Shown here in pieces: positions 26,018 to 35,113 of a stretch of 64,000 nt of DNA. The stretch is from Paenibacillus sp. Root52 (lineage in GTDB: Bacteria; Bacillota; Bacilli; Paenibacillales; Paenibacillaceae). The number at the start of each line of letters is the position of its first letter. The stretch's first letter is position 1. The notes under the pieces are model-generated. The model saw only the letters and a program-made list of their open reading frames with translations, did no database searches and was not told where the DNA came from. The DNA lies in contig NZ_LMFO01000012.1 of NCBI RefSeq assembly GCF_001426865.1, positions 497,086-561,085 on the forward strand, in the 5' to 3' direction. The position numbers and the translations under genes were made by a program.

Positions 26018-27154
26018 ATGATTAATCAAAAGCGTGTCGTAGATCATTTTATGGAACTTGTACAGATCGATAGTGAGACTAAGAACGAACATAACATCTC
26101 TAAGGTGTTAAAAGAACAGTTCGCGGCTCTTGGTCTCAGCGTATATGAGGACAATACAATGGAGAAAACGGGGCATGGTGCCGGTAATCTCGTTGTTACA
26201 TGGGAAGCAGAAGGCACTGAAGGGGTAACCCCGATGTTTTTCACTTGCCATATGGATACTGTCACACCTGGACAAGGCATTAAGCCTGAACTGGGTGAAG
26301 ACGGCTGGATTCGCAGTGATGGAACAACGATTCTTGGTGCAGACGATAAGGCCGGCATTGCGGCATTGTTTGAAGCCATTCGCGCGATTCAGGAGAACAA
26401 CGTGCCGCATGGTAAGATTCAGTTTGTTATCACAGTTGGCGAAGAGTCAGGACTGGTTGGAGCACGTGCTATGAATCCTGATGATATCCAAGCTGAGTTC
26501 GGATATGCACTCGATTCCAATGGAGCAGTCGGTACGATCTGTGTTGCTGCACCCGCAAGAGCCGAGATTCAAATGAATATTTATGGTAAGTCTGCACACG
26601 CTGGTGTGAATCCGGAAGACGGTATTAGTGCAATTCAGGTAGCTGCCAAAGCAATTGCTGCAATGAAGCTTGGACGTATTGATGATGAGACAACCGCGAA
26701 TATCGGGAAATTCCAAGGCGGTTCTGCCTTGAATGTGGTATGTGATTTTGTTCAGATTGAAGCAGAAGCACGTAGTATTGTTCAAGAAAAAGTAGAATTG
26801 CAAGTTTCGCAGATGCGTGAAGCGCTGGAGACAACATGTCGTAAATACGGAGCAACGGCTGAATTCCGCAGCGAGATTCTATATCCCGCATTTGGATTCC
26901 ATGATGAGCATGAGGTCGTTCAGCTTGCACAGCGTGCTATTCGCAGCGTAGGTCTTGAGACGAGTACATTCCCTTCTGGTGGCGGTAGTGATGCCAACAT
27001 CTTCAACGGATTCAATATTCCTACAGCGAATCTCGCCGTGGGATATGAAGATATTCATACGACGAAAGAACGCATTCGTGCGCAGGATATCGCAAAGTTG
27101 TCCGAAATTGTTGTTGCTATTATTAAGGAAACGGCATCGACGAGTACGAAGTAG
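26018..27154 (+). CDS. YqjE/peptidase T-like M20 metallopeptidase
   Basis: 378 residues of the M20 family. Metal ligands are in FFTCHMDTVTPG, GADDKAG and VGEESGLVGAR (catalytic Glu pair), and the C-terminal histidine in GYEDIHTTKE. The dimerisation domain includes the substrate-binding YGKSAHAGVNPEDG. It probably hydrolyses small peptides in the cytosol; exact substrates are unknown. ATG 26018 follows GGGAGG; the frame extends to 25979 without support. Confidence 0.88.
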   Translation: MINQKRVVDHFMELVQIDSETKNEHNISKVLKEQFAALGLSVYEDNTMEKTGHGAGNLVVTWEAEGTEGVTPMFFTCHMDTVTPGQGIKPELGEDGWIRSDGTTILGADDKAGIAALFEAIRAIQENNVPHGKIQFVITVGEESGLVGARAMNPDDIQAEFGYALDSNGAVGTICVAAPARAEIQMNIYGKSAHAGVNPEDGISAIQVAAKAIAAMKLGRIDDETTANIGKFQGGSALNVVCDFVQIEAEARSIVQEKVELQVSQMREALETTCRKYGATAEFRSEILYPAFGFHDEHEVVQLAQRAIRSVGLETSTFPSGGGSDANIFNGFNIPTANLAVGYEDIHTTKERIRAQDIAKLSEIVVAIIKETASTSTK

Positions 27155-27192
27155 GAGAGCCTAGAAAATAAGTTGAAGTTGTAGTTGTAGTG

Positions 27193-27233
27193 AAAAGTCC
27201 GAAAACGGGTTATGTACCGGATTCGGACTTTTT
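27193..27233 (+). terminator. Bidirectional terminator between yqjE-like gene and the MciZ-like gene
   Basis: AAAAGTCCGAA (27193-27203) pairs with TTCGGACTTTTT (27222-27233). As runs stand on one side and Ts on the other, so it can serve both convergent genes. Confidence 0.8.
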
Positions 27234-27271
27234 GCAAAATCATGTTATATTTCATGCATACGGATTAGAAC

Positions 27272-27406
27272 TTATTTGCGGCCAGCGAGAAGGTCTGTTA
27301 GTTTGGCATCTGGACCCCACTCACGCAACCACTGTCTAAGGATAAGTTGTACTTGTTTTGCTTGTCCCACCAAATGCACGGATTGCGGCGTCAGATAACT
27401 GTTCAT
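27272..27406 (-). CDS. MciZ-like Z-ring inhibitor miniprotein
   Basis: 44 residues (MNSYLTPQSVHLVGQAKQVQ at the start, LTDLLAGRK at the end). B. subtilis MciZ, 40 residues, blocks FtsZ polymerisation in the mother cell during sporulation. It shares the core xxVxLVGxAxxx[IV]xxxLxx(W/Y) followed by a short acidic-hydrophobic end. AGGAGG on the minus strand stands six bases before ATG 27406. The gene is divergent from nudF, a neighbourhood in keeping with that in Bacillus as I recall it. The assignment is by pattern and context. Confidence 0.7.
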   Translation of the reverse strand: MNSYLTPQSVHLVGQAKQVQLILRQWLREWGPDAKLTDLLAGRK

Positions 27407-27546
27407 TGGTATCCTCCTGATTGATCATAATAGGCTAGCTTGCTCTATACGCTCACCATATGCCCAAAATCGAAGATTTATACATCCATATTCTTATGTG
27501 AATTACAGAGGACAAAATTAAAATCAAAGAAGCGGAGTTGACAACC

Positions 27547-28131
27547 ATGAATCCTACGCATTCTAAACACCAAACACATCCAGCCAATCCTAAATTAGAC
27601 GAAGAAACAGTAGCAACACAGCCCATTTTTGAAGGGAAAGTGATTACACTTCAGGTTGATACAGTGAAGCTGCCCAATGGACAGACAGCAACCCGAGAGA
27701 TCGTTCGCCACCCAGGAGCTGTAGCTGTGCTTGCATTGAATGGTGACCGGATGTTGGTCGTAGATCAATACCGGCAAGCTATGGGACGAACCGAAGTGGA
27801 GATTCCAGCAGGCAAGCTTGATCCAGGAGAAGAGCCAGAAGTTGCAGCTGCGCGTGAGTTACGCGAGGAGACAGGGTATGTGGCTAAGTCACTTCGTCTT
27901 GTGCGCTCTTTCTACACATCGCCAGGATTCGCAGACGAGATCATACATTTGTATATTGCTGAAGAATTGGAAGCCGGAGATATGGCTCTGGATGAGGATG
28001 AATTTTTAGAGGTTAGTGAAATTACGCTGGAAGAGGCTTACGCTTTAATGGATCAAAATCGGATTAGTGATGCCAAAACGATGTTAGCGGTGTACGCATG
28101 GGATCTGTACAGAACAACGGGACGGCTATAA
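27547..28131 (+). CDS. nudF: ADP-ribose pyrophosphatase (Nudix)
   Basis: Hydrolyses ADP-ribose and related sugars to AMP and the sugar phosphate. The Nudix box GKLDPGEEPEVAAARELREETGYV-type motif is complete (given here as G-x5-E-x7-REL-x2-EETG, positions about 98-120). An N-terminal strand region (EGKVITLQVDTVKLPNG) and YTSPGFADEIIHLY are typical of YqkG/NudF. 194 residues. ATG 27547 follows GGAG by nine bases; TTG 27538 is adjacent to it and unlikely. The endoQ gene starts two bases after its stop. Confidence 0.92.
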   Translation: MNPTHSKHQTHPANPKLDEETVATQPIFEGKVITLQVDTVKLPNGQTATREIVRHPGAVAVLALNGDRMLVVDQYRQAMGRTEVEIPAGKLDPGEEPEVAAARELREETGYVAKSLRLVRSFYTSPGFADEIIHLYIAEELEAGDMALDEDEFLEVSEITLEEAYALMDQNRISDAKTMLAVYAWDLYRTTGRL

Positions 28132-28133
28132 CG

Positions 28134-29357
28134 ATGAATGATCAGCAGCAAGACGTACGTAATCTGTGGGAGCCATGTTATGCAGACTTGCACATTCATA
28201 TTGGGCGAACGTCCCGTGGTGAAGCTGTAAAGATTAGTGGAAGTCGGGATCTGACGTTTGAAAACATTGCTCGTGAAGCATCGGATCGCAAAGGTATCCA
28301 GTTGCTTGGCGTTATTGATTCTCATTCACCTGTTGTGCAGATGGATATTGAGCAGTTAGTGGAGGATGGCACAATGTCTGAGCTGGAAGGTGGAGGGATC
28401 GCTTATCAGGACACCACTATTTTGCTCGGCACAGAGATTGAACTGCGGGAGCCAGGCATGCGGGAGTTTCATTTGCTTGCTTATTTTCGAGATTTAGCGT
28501 CGATGAAGTCGTTTACTGCTTTTATGCAGCTTTATATGAAAAATGTAAATTTAAGTTCACAGCGTGTATACGTGCCAACACTTGAGATACAGTCGGAAAT
28601 TAAGGCTCGCGGAGGACTTATTGTGCCTGCGCATGCATTTACCCCGCATAAAGGTATCTATGGAAGTACAGCATCACGGATGGCTGATGTGCTTGATACG
28701 AGTCTTATTGATGCCGTTGAACTTGGATTAAGCTCAGACTCTACGATGGCCAGTTATATTCGGGAACTGGATAACGTACCTTTTCTAACGAATTCAGATG
28801 CTCATTCACTAGGTAAGATTGGTAGAGAATACAATGAATTAACACTAGCGACGCCTTCTTTTGATGAATTTCGGATGGCACTGCAAAACGAGGGTGGTAG
28901 AGGCATAACCGCTAACTATGGATTGAACCCTAGGCTTGGCAAGTATCATCGAACGTATTGTTCGGCATGTGGTCGTATATTGGATGAGCGGGCATTATCG
29001 GCGGAACGTTGTCCACATTGTGGCAGTACCAAGCTTGTTCAGGGCGTACTTGACCGAATTCTTGCAATAGCTGATCGAGATAATCCCGAGGTACCTGACA
29101 GTAGACCTGCCTATCATTATCAGGTGCCATTAGAGTTTATTCCGGGTCTTGGAAAAGCGAAGCTGCGTCAATTACTTGAACGATTTGGTACAGAGATGAA
29201 TGTGCTGCATCGTACGAGCGAAGGCGAACTTGCCACTGTTGTTGGCCCTGTGATGGCGGCTATGATCGTTGCAGCAAGGAATGGTCAGCTAGCTCTGTCC
29301 TCTGGTGGCGGTGGAACTTATGGTAAAGTTGCTGGGAATGACCGTGTAGATCACTAA
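28134..29357 (+). CDS. Endonuclease Q family protein (PHP domain)
   Basis: 407 residues. The N-terminal PHP-type metallohydrolase has the metal motif YADLHIHIG, an aspartate-histidine in VIDSHSP, histidines in VPAHAFTPH and the final NSDAHS. A four-cysteine zinc finger (CSACG, CPHCG) and a helix-hairpin-helix-like IPGLGKAKLRQLLERFG follow. This architecture matches EndoQ, which nicks DNA 5' to deaminated bases such as uracil and hypoxanthine. It is tightly coupled to nudF, so base and nucleotide damage control are co-expressed. Confidence 0.86.
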   Translation: MNDQQQDVRNLWEPCYADLHIHIGRTSRGEAVKISGSRDLTFENIAREASDRKGIQLLGVIDSHSPVVQMDIEQLVEDGTMSELEGGGIAYQDTTILLGTEIELREPGMREFHLLAYFRDLASMKSFTAFMQLYMKNVNLSSQRVYVPTLEIQSEIKARGGLIVPAHAFTPHKGIYGSTASRMADVLDTSLIDAVELGLSSDSTMASYIRELDNVPFLTNSDAHSLGKIGREYNELTLATPSFDEFRMALQNEGGRGITANYGLNPRLGKYHRTYCSACGRILDERALSAERCPHCGSTKLVQGVLDRILAIADRDNPEVPDSRPAYHYQVPLEFIPGLGKAKLRQLLERFGTEMNVLHRTSEGELATVVGPVMAAMIVAARNGQLALSSGGGGTYGKVAGNDRVDH

Positions 29358-29512
29358 TGGAGCTAGAAACTTTCACAATAAAAATGAATAAGTCTTCAAT
29401 TGTGGATCACACCTATTCTGGACAAGATGTCATACGTTCTCTTTCCGGTTCATAGAATGACTGTGTGGGTTTCATTCGAAATTCAGCAGCGTGACAACCG
29501 GAAAGGAGACTT

Positions 29513-30148
29513 GTGTCTGTGCGATCTTCCACCTTTATATTCAAAGGTCAAACCTCGTTATATGTATTTGTGGCGGTCCTGTTCCTGGTAGGTGTTATCT
29601 TCGGGGCGTTGATGGTTAATGCGTTGTCCCTAGAGCAACGTCAGGATTTGGAAGGATACCTAGGAAACTTTTTCATGACAGTGCAGCATGGGGGACAGGT
29701 TGTAGAGACCGGCACCTACTGGGAAATTGCTATACTGCATCTGAAATGGGTCGGTCTGATCTGGATCCTTGGTTTGTCCGTTATAGGACTACCAGGCATA
29801 CTCGTACTGGATTTTCTAAAAGGTGTGCTGATCGGATTTACTGTCGGATATCTTGTTGGACAATATTCATGGAAAGGGCTGCTGTTTGCACTTGTTTCCG
29901 TTGCTCCGCACAATTTATTCGTCATTCCCGTGCTATTAATCTGCAGTGTATCTGCGATAACTTTTTCCTTATATATCATTCGGAATCGGGTTTTGATGCA
30001 ACGTACTCCCGGTGGTCAAAGACCTTTTGCATCGTATGTATTGTTAACTTTGGCTATGGCAGCACTGCTGCTCGGGGTAGCTTCTTTTGAAACTTGGGTC
30101 ACACCAGCGATGATGCGTTGGGTCACGCCAATGTTACTACCTGCATAG
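29513..30148 (+). CDS. spoIIM: Stage II sporulation protein M
   Basis: Part of the SpoIIDMP machine that hydrolyses septal peptidoglycan for engulfment; M anchors D and P in the mother-cell membrane. 211 residues with about five membrane helices (first at residues 16-36) and the family-typical VAPHNLFVIPVLLICS segment. GTG 29513 follows GGAAAGGAG. It lies upstream of fur, as in B. subtilis. Confidence 0.92.
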   Translation: MSVRSSTFIFKGQTSLYVFVAVLFLVGVIFGALMVNALSLEQRQDLEGYLGNFFMTVQHGGQVVETGTYWEIAILHLKWVGLIWILGLSVIGLPGILVLDFLKGVLIGFTVGYLVGQYSWKGLLFALVSVAPHNLFVIPVLLICSVSAITFSLYIIRNRVLMQRTPGGQRPFASYVLLTLAMAALLLGVASFETWVTPAMMRWVTPMLLPA

Positions 30149-30172
30149 GTTCAGGCAGTAAAGTGTAAATTG

Positions 30173-30202
30173 TTGACTTTAATTATACACTCCCCCTATA
30201 AT
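30173..30202 (+). promoter_or_regulatory. Sigma-A promoter of fur
   Basis: TTGACT (30173-30178) and TATAAT (30197-30202) are separated by 18 bases, close to consensus. It is 55 bases upstream of the fur ATG. Confidence 0.8.
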
Positions 30203-30256
30203 GAAAGAAGTGGGTTAAGTTGCAGTGTGCAGTGATTTCCTAGGGGGAGGGAGAAA

Positions 30257-30724
30257 ATGGAAGCACGGATCGATAAAATTAAGCAGCAACTACAGTCCCA
30301 AGGATACAAATTAACGCCCCAGCGGGAAGCCACCGTAAGAGTACTTCTTGAGAATGAAGAAGATCATCTGAGCGCAGAAGACGTATTCATGCTCGTTAAG
30401 GAAAAGGCTCCCGAAATCGGTCTGGCAACCGTGTACCGTACCCTCGAACTACTAAGTGAGCTGCATGTTGTAGAGAAAATCAACTTCGGCGACGGCGTAG
30501 CCCGTTATGATTTGCGCGGAGATACGTCCAAGCATCATCATCATCACTTAATCTGTGTTCAATGTGGTAGTATGGATGAAATACGCGAAGACTGGCTTGG
30601 GCCGCTTGAAGAGCGACTGGAGCGAGAATTTAACTTTTCGGTGGTAGACCACCGATTGGATTTCCATGGGATTTGTTATCGTTGCAAAGCAAAAAATGAC
30701 CAGAAACCCAAAGATGAAGAATAA
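30257..30724 (+). CDS. fur: Ferric uptake regulator Fur
   Basis: 155 residues. The winged helix (KLTPQREATVRVLLE, then GLATVYRTLELLSELHVV) is followed by the metal-sensing domain with HHHHHLICVQCG and the second cysteine pair CYRC for structural zinc. Synteny spoIIM-fur-yqzK-xerD identifies it as Fur rather than PerR or Zur. It is the likely repressor of the two Fur-boxed genes at 12.3 and 14.5 kb. AGGGGGAGGG precedes ATG 30257. Confidence 0.92.
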   Translation: MEARIDKIKQQLQSQGYKLTPQREATVRVLLENEEDHLSAEDVFMLVKEKAPEIGLATVYRTLELLSELHVVEKINFGDGVARYDLRGDTSKHHHHHLICVQCGSMDEIREDWLGPLEERLEREFNFSVVDHRLDFHGICYRCKAKNDQKPKDEE

Positions 30725-30738
30725 CATAGCATATCTTC

Positions 30739-30775
30739 AAGCTCTCACCGGCGGTTTTGACGGGAGAGCTTTTTT
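30739..30775 (+). terminator. Terminator of fur
   Basis: AAGCTCTC (30739-30746) pairs with GAGAGCTT (30764-30771), then a T run. The inner CCGGC/GACGG region adds weak pairing. Confidence 0.8.
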
Positions 30776-30934
30776 GGTACCGGATTCGATGTAAGCTTTA
30801 CCCAATGTCATATTCTTGTGTTTGTCCTCATACCTTGTCTATAGACGCTTCTCTGCGCATTTATTTGGTGCAGGGAATGAGGTTCCGGCTTCGTAGAACT
30901 GGAGCTAGGATCGAGACTAGGAGGCGGACAAACG

Positions 30935-31177
30935 ATGATCATATCACTACGGAGAGGGCTCCGTTTTATTCGGTTTATAATCTTTTTTTCAGCATTAGTT
31001 TATTTGTTCTATAATGTTCTAGATCTGTTCAACGGCTGGATCTCACCTGTAGATCAGTATCAGATTCCTTCAGGTAATGCGGTCAAAGTATTTCAGGAAA
31101 CGGATTGGACAGTTCATGGGGAAGGGCGACCTTCACTTGCCGAACGGCTACGTTTGTTTTACTGGTATGGAGAGTAG
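30935..31177 (+). CDS. yqzK: DUF4227 (YqzK-like) small membrane protein
   Basis: 80 residues with one membrane helix (FIIFFSALVYLFYNVLDLF) and a soluble tail ending in LFYWYGE. Size, pattern and location between fur and xerD match YqzK of B. subtilis; the function is unknown. AGGAGG lies upstream of ATG 30935. Confidence 0.85.
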   Translation: MIISLRRGLRFIRFIIFFSALVYLFYNVLDLFNGWISPVDQYQIPSGNAVKVFQETDWTVHGEGRPSLAERLRLFYWYGE

Positions 31178-31250
31178 TTGGAGCATCTAGGAATGCAAAT
31201 ACGGTAACAGGCTGCACGCGAGGCAGTTCTGTAGATGAGGAGCGTTGTAC

Positions 31251-32141
31251 ATGAAACAGACGATACACGCCTATGCCATTTACTTGGAAGAAGACAAAGG
31301 GATGTCAAGCAGCACACTGGAGTCGTATCTTCGCGATGTGGACAAGTTCATCGAATTTGCAGAGAAAGAATATGATATACGTGATGCCGGTCAAGTGCGG
31401 CGTACACACGTTATTTTATTTGTAGGTAAGTTAAAGCAGTCCGGGCGCGCTAATGCTACGATTGCTCGGAGTATTGTATCCTTACGTTCCTACTTTCATT
31501 TTCTAATGCGCAGGGGAGATATACTTCAAGACCCTACATTTGATGTGGAGGCTCCTAAGGCAGATAAAACCCCACCTCAAGTATTGACCATCGATGAAAT
31601 TGAGTTGCTGCTTAATGCACCGGATACGCGTTCACCCCAAGGAATTCGGGATCGTGCGATGCTGGAGTTACTGTATGCCACAGGCATTCGTGTCTCTGAA
31701 TTGATTGCACTGGATGTCCGGGATGTTCAGCCAAGTATGCGGTTTATTCGTTGCGGCGGAGCAGGGAAAGAACGGATTCTTCCGATCGGTGCTCCTGCAG
31801 CTCATTGGATCGATGTGTATCTGGATGAGAAACGCAGCCGATTGCTCAAAGCAAGTTCGGACGAGCAGGCGCTCTTTGTCAATGTCTCGGGGAGACGTCT
31901 GACACGCCAAGGATTCTGGAAATTGCTCAAAAAAGCTGCGGTGGATGCAGGAATCCCGGGCGAAATTACGCCACATACGTTAAGGCACTCGTTTGCTGCT
32001 CACCTTATTGCTAGCGGAGCCGACACAAGAGCCGTTCAGGACATGTTAGGTCATGTTGAACAGCCAGGTCAGCAGTATGGCAATCATGGTCGTAAAACGA
32101 TGAAGGAAATCTACGAAACACATCATCCACGGGCTAAATAG
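31251..32141 (+). CDS. xerD: Site-specific tyrosine recombinase XerD, with atypical C-terminus
   Basis: Resolves chromosome dimers at dif with XerC/CodV. 296 residues: SAM-like N-terminal domain, then the catalytic domain with Arg147 (TGIRVSEL), Lys173 (GAGKERILP), His242 and Arg245 (HTLRHSF), and His268 (MLGH). The next segment, normally DISTTQIYTH, reads VEQPGQQYGNHGRK. Tyr276 falls where the nucleophile aligns when counted back from the end, but one residue is missing between His268 and Tyr276 and the STT signature is gone. ATG 31251 follows GAGGAG by eight bases. The remainder and the synteny are standard. Confidence 0.88.
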   Translation: MKQTIHAYAIYLEEDKGMSSSTLESYLRDVDKFIEFAEKEYDIRDAGQVRRTHVILFVGKLKQSGRANATIARSIVSLRSYFHFLMRRGDILQDPTFDVEAPKADKTPPQVLTIDEIELLLNAPDTRSPQGIRDRAMLELLYATGIRVSELIALDVRDVQPSMRFIRCGGAGKERILPIGAPAAHWIDVYLDEKRSRLLKASSDEQALFVNVSGRRLTRQGFWKLLKKAAVDAGIPGEITPHTLRHSFAAHLIASGADTRAVQDMLGHVEQPGQQYGNHGRKTMKEIYETHHPRAK

Positions 32142-32315
32142 GTTGGACGTGAATGTTTTTGCAAAAAAATGCAGAACATGTTGTCTATTTAGGATAGAAT
32201 AAATTGAATACACTAAACGCCGTATACATAAGCATATGCTTCCGTCTAGTGGGACTAGCCTGGAGCTGATCTGCATACATGAACGGATCGTTTCAACTCA
32301 AGGAGGAACATCGTA

Positions 32316-33140
32316 ATGACAGCATTAACTCAACAAATGATTTTGGAAGCAGCATCTTATATTCAAAGCAAAAGCCCCGTTAAGCCTGAAGTAGGCTTGA
32401 TTCTTGGCTCAGGTCTTGGCATTTTGGCTGAACTCATTGAAGATGGTGTGAGTATCGCTTATCAAGACATTCCCCATTTCCCTGTATCTACGGTAGAAGG
32501 ACATGAGGGTGAGCTGCTGGTTGGAACAATCAAAGGTCGTCCTGTTGTCATGATGAAAGGACGTTTCCATATGTATGAGGGCTACGGCTCTGAGCTTACT
32601 GCTTTTCCGGTTCGTGTCATGAAAGAACTTGGAGTTACATCGGTACTTGTAACGAACGCAGCAGGTGGAGTAAACACATCGTACGAACCAGGTGACTTGA
32701 TGTTGATCTCTGACCATCTGAATCTTACAGGCAAAAACCCACTCATCGGTCCTAATGATTCAGCACTGGGTGTGCGTTTCCCGGATCTGTCTGAAGCTTA
32801 TAGCCGCCGCTTGCGTGCGTTGGCAAAAGATACTGCAGCATCCCAAGGCTTCAATGTACGTGAGGGTGTCTATGCAGGTCTGCTTGGTCCAAACTATGAG
32901 ACACCAGCTGAGATTGTTATGCTCCGTACTCTGGGTGCAGATGCTGTCGGCATGTCCACTGTGTCCGAAGTTATTGTGGCTCGCCATGCAGGTCTGGAAG
33001 TACTCGGTATCTCTTGTATCAGCAACATGGCAGCGGGTATTCTGGATCAACCGCTCTCCCATGATGAGGTTATGGAGACAACAGAGCGGGTGCGTGAGTC
33101 TTTCCTCGCGCTGGTTGTAGCCATTATTCCACAAATGTAA
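32316..33140 (+). CDS. Purine nucleoside phosphorylase
   Basis: Cleaves guanosine and inosine phosphorolytically in purine salvage. 274 residues of the trimeric type: GLILGSGLG phosphate loop, MKGRFHMYEGY, LVTNAAGGVN, GPNYETPAE and VGMSTVSEVIVARH. It corresponds to PunA of B. subtilis. There the order is xerD-drm-punA; here the phosphopentomutase gene is absent between xerD and this gene. AAGGAGG precedes ATG 32316. Confidence 0.93.
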   Translation: MTALTQQMILEAASYIQSKSPVKPEVGLILGSGLGILAELIEDGVSIAYQDIPHFPVSTVEGHEGELLVGTIKGRPVVMMKGRFHMYEGYGSELTAFPVRVMKELGVTSVLVTNAAGGVNTSYEPGDLMLISDHLNLTGKNPLIGPNDSALGVRFPDLSEAYSRRLRALAKDTAASQGFNVREGVYAGLLGPNYETPAEIVMLRTLGADAVGMSTVSEVIVARHAGLEVLGISCISNMAAGILDQPLSHDEVMETTERVRESFLALVVAIIPQM

Positions 33141-33441
33141 TAGATTACAGAGCCGGGTTAGTAATCTAACCATATAACTGGGCTACTGAAGACCAGAAGG
33201 ATAGTTCCTTCCTAGACTTACAGCTCTATAGGATACTATCGCATTTTGAAGAGACATGCCTCTATCACATTCAGTGAGTAGGGGCATGTTTTTTTGCGTT
33301 TCTGTTCGACGATACATTTTACAAAAAAAGTTTCGGGAAATCATGCTTTACATGGAATAATTTACTGTAAACGAGCCGACAATGATTAGCAGTACATGCA
33401 TGGAAATGCATTAAGTAAGTCATTTGAGGAGGTTTCCGATC
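33141..33441. other. Intergenic region pnp-dacF
   Basis: It contains the terminator at 33254-33296 and an imperfect repeat-like stretch near 33190-33240 (AGGATAGTTCC with GGATACTATC). It was searched for a sigma-F type promoter before dacF, but none could be called confidently. Confidence 0.4.
33254..33296 (+). terminator. Terminator between pnp and dacF
   Basis: ACATGCCTCTA (33254-33264) pairs with TAGGGGCATGT (33279-33289), then seven Ts. One mismatch. Confidence 0.8.
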
Positions 33442-34617
33442 GTGAAGAAACGTATAATGGCATCGTTCATGACCCTTTGTATTTTGCTGTCTCTGATGGC
33501 ATCCACAGCACTTGCTGAAGAAAAACCTACCCCAACAGGTGGAACGGATTTGGCGCCTTCAGCACGTTCAGCCATATTGATGGATGCAGACACAGGAACT
33601 GTGATCTACGAGAAAAACAGTCATGATCAACTGCCTCCGGCAAGTATTACGAAAATTATGACCATGCTTTTAACGATTGAAGCGATTGATTCAGGTAAGT
33701 TGAAGCTGACTGACAAAGTGAGAACAAGTGAGTATGCTGCTTCTATGGGTGGATCACAGATCTTCCTTGAACCCGGTGAAGAGATGACGGTAGACGACAT
33801 GCTCAAAGGGATCGCTATGGCCTCAGGAAATGATGCATCTGTAGCTATGGCTGAGAAAATTGCTGGCTCAGAGGAAGCTTTTGTACAGATGATGAACGAA
33901 CGTGCAAAAGAGCTGGGCATGAAGGATACCCATTTTGCCAATTGTAATGGGCTCCCTGTTGATAATCATTATTCGTCGGCACATGATATTGCGCTCATGA
34001 GTCGGGAATTACTGAAACATTCGGGCATTACCAAATATACTGGCGCATATCAGGACTACCTTCGGAAAGATTCAGAGAAGCCTTTCTGGTTAGTGAATAC
34101 CAATAAGCTCGTTCGTTTCTACACAGGTGCAGATGGTTTGAAAACAGGTTACACTTCGGAAGCGAAATTCTGTTTATCAGCAACAGCGATGAAGGATGGA
34201 TTGCGTACAGTTGCTGTTGTGCTGGGAGAACCAAACACGAAAACACGTAATGCTGAGGTTTCCTCCATGTTCGACTATGCCTTTAGTCAATACACGATGA
34301 AACCTTTATACAAAGCAGGCGATCTGCTGGGTAGTCTGAAAGTTGAAAAAGGCGAGGTTGCCGAATTGCCACTGAACGCTACGCAAAATTATAGTGTGCT
34401 CATGCGCAAAGGTGCCAAGTCGAACGATATTCGACATGAATTGTTGATGACAAAAGAATTAAAAGCACCGATTATAGCAGGTCAAAGTGTAGGTAAGCTC
34501 GTGGTTTATCAGGGTGATGAGGTTATTAAGGAGTTCGACATTCAGGCTCCACAGGATGTAAACAAAGCCGGCTGGTGGAAGCTATTCAAACGCACCACTT
34601 CCAATCTTTTTGATTAA
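33442..34617 (+). CDS. dacF: D-alanyl-D-alanine carboxypeptidase DacF
   Basis: A penicillin-binding protein that trims peptidoglycan stem peptides in the forespore. A signal peptide ends in TALAEE. Catalytic motifs are SITK (Ser68), SGN in MASGNDAS, and KTG in DGLKTGYTS. A C-terminal beta domain and an amphipathic tail (WWKLFKRTTSNLF) anchor it to the membrane. GTG 33442, ten bases after GAGGAGG, gives the usual MKKR start. It directly precedes spoIIAA-AB-sigF, as in B. subtilis, hence DacF. Confidence 0.92.
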   Translation: MKKRIMASFMTLCILLSLMASTALAEEKPTPTGGTDLAPSARSAILMDADTGTVIYEKNSHDQLPPASITKIMTMLLTIEAIDSGKLKLTDKVRTSEYAASMGGSQIFLEPGEEMTVDDMLKGIAMASGNDASVAMAEKIAGSEEAFVQMMNERAKELGMKDTHFANCNGLPVDNHYSSAHDIALMSRELLKHSGITKYTGAYQDYLRKDSEKPFWLVNTNKLVRFYTGADGLKTGYTSEAKFCLSATAMKDGLRTVAVVLGEPNTKTRNAEVSSMFDYAFSQYTMKPLYKAGDLLGSLKVEKGEVAELPLNATQNYSVLMRKGAKSNDIRHELLMTKELKAPIIAGQSVGKLVVYQGDEVIKEFDIQAPQDVNKAGWWKLFKRTTSNLFD

Positions 34618-34697
34618 GCGTCAATTTACGTGTGCTACCTGCATCCTTGAACGTATTTTGTAGTTAATTAGGGGTTTTCTTCTAGTTTTGTCGGGGT

Positions 34698-34726
34698 GCA
34701 GGAAATGCTTTGGGCAACGTAGAAAT
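34698..34726 (+). promoter_or_regulatory. Putative sigma-H promoter of the spoIIA operon
   Basis: GCAGGAAAT (34698-34706), a 12-base spacer, and GTAGAAAT (34719-34726) resemble the sigma-H consensus RnAGGAwww and RnnGAAT with one mismatch. It lies 34 bases before the spoIIAA start. Confidence 0.5.
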
Positions 34727-34759
34727 CCTTGTTCAAGACAGGGAGGAGAGTGAGCAAAC

Positions 34760-35113
34760 GTGAACTTGCATGTGGAAATGGAACATCACCGTGGGATTCT
34801 GATTGTGCGACTATCGGGAGAACTGGATCATCACACTGCGGATATGGTACGGATGCAGATGGATGAAGCGATCCAGCGGAGACAATGCGAGCACTTGGTG
34901 CTCAGCCTGAAGGATCTGCAATTTATGGACAGCTCAGGCTTGGGTGTCATTTTGGGAAGATATAAGCTTATTAAGAATAAAGGCGGTAAGATGGTTGTAT
35001 GTGATGTTAATCCGCCAGTGTACCGATTGCTGGAGATGTCGGGTTTGTTCAAGATTATGCCGATTTACGAAAATGAGGGAACTGCTCTCTCGGGTCTGGA
35101 GGTCGTCTCATGA
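34760..35113 (+). CDS. spoIIAA: Anti-sigma-F factor antagonist SpoIIAA
   Basis: 117-residue STAS-domain protein. The phosphorylated serine is in [12 protein letters not shown] at about residue 58. Unphosphorylated SpoIIAA frees sigma-F from SpoIIAB in the forespore. The start is GTG 34760 with GGGAGGAG upstream. Its TGA overlaps the ATG of spoIIAB. Confidence 0.95.
   Translation: MNLHVEMEHHRGILIVRLSGELDHHTADMVRMQMDEAIQRRQCEHLVLSLKDLQFMDSSGLGVILGRYKLIKNKGGKMVVCDVNPPVYRLLEMSGLFKIMPIYENEGTALSGLEVVS

Noticed and set aside
30160..30200. PerR-type box overlapping the fur promoter
   Set aside because: Only partial AT-rich similarity to TTATAATNATTATAA; not better than chance.
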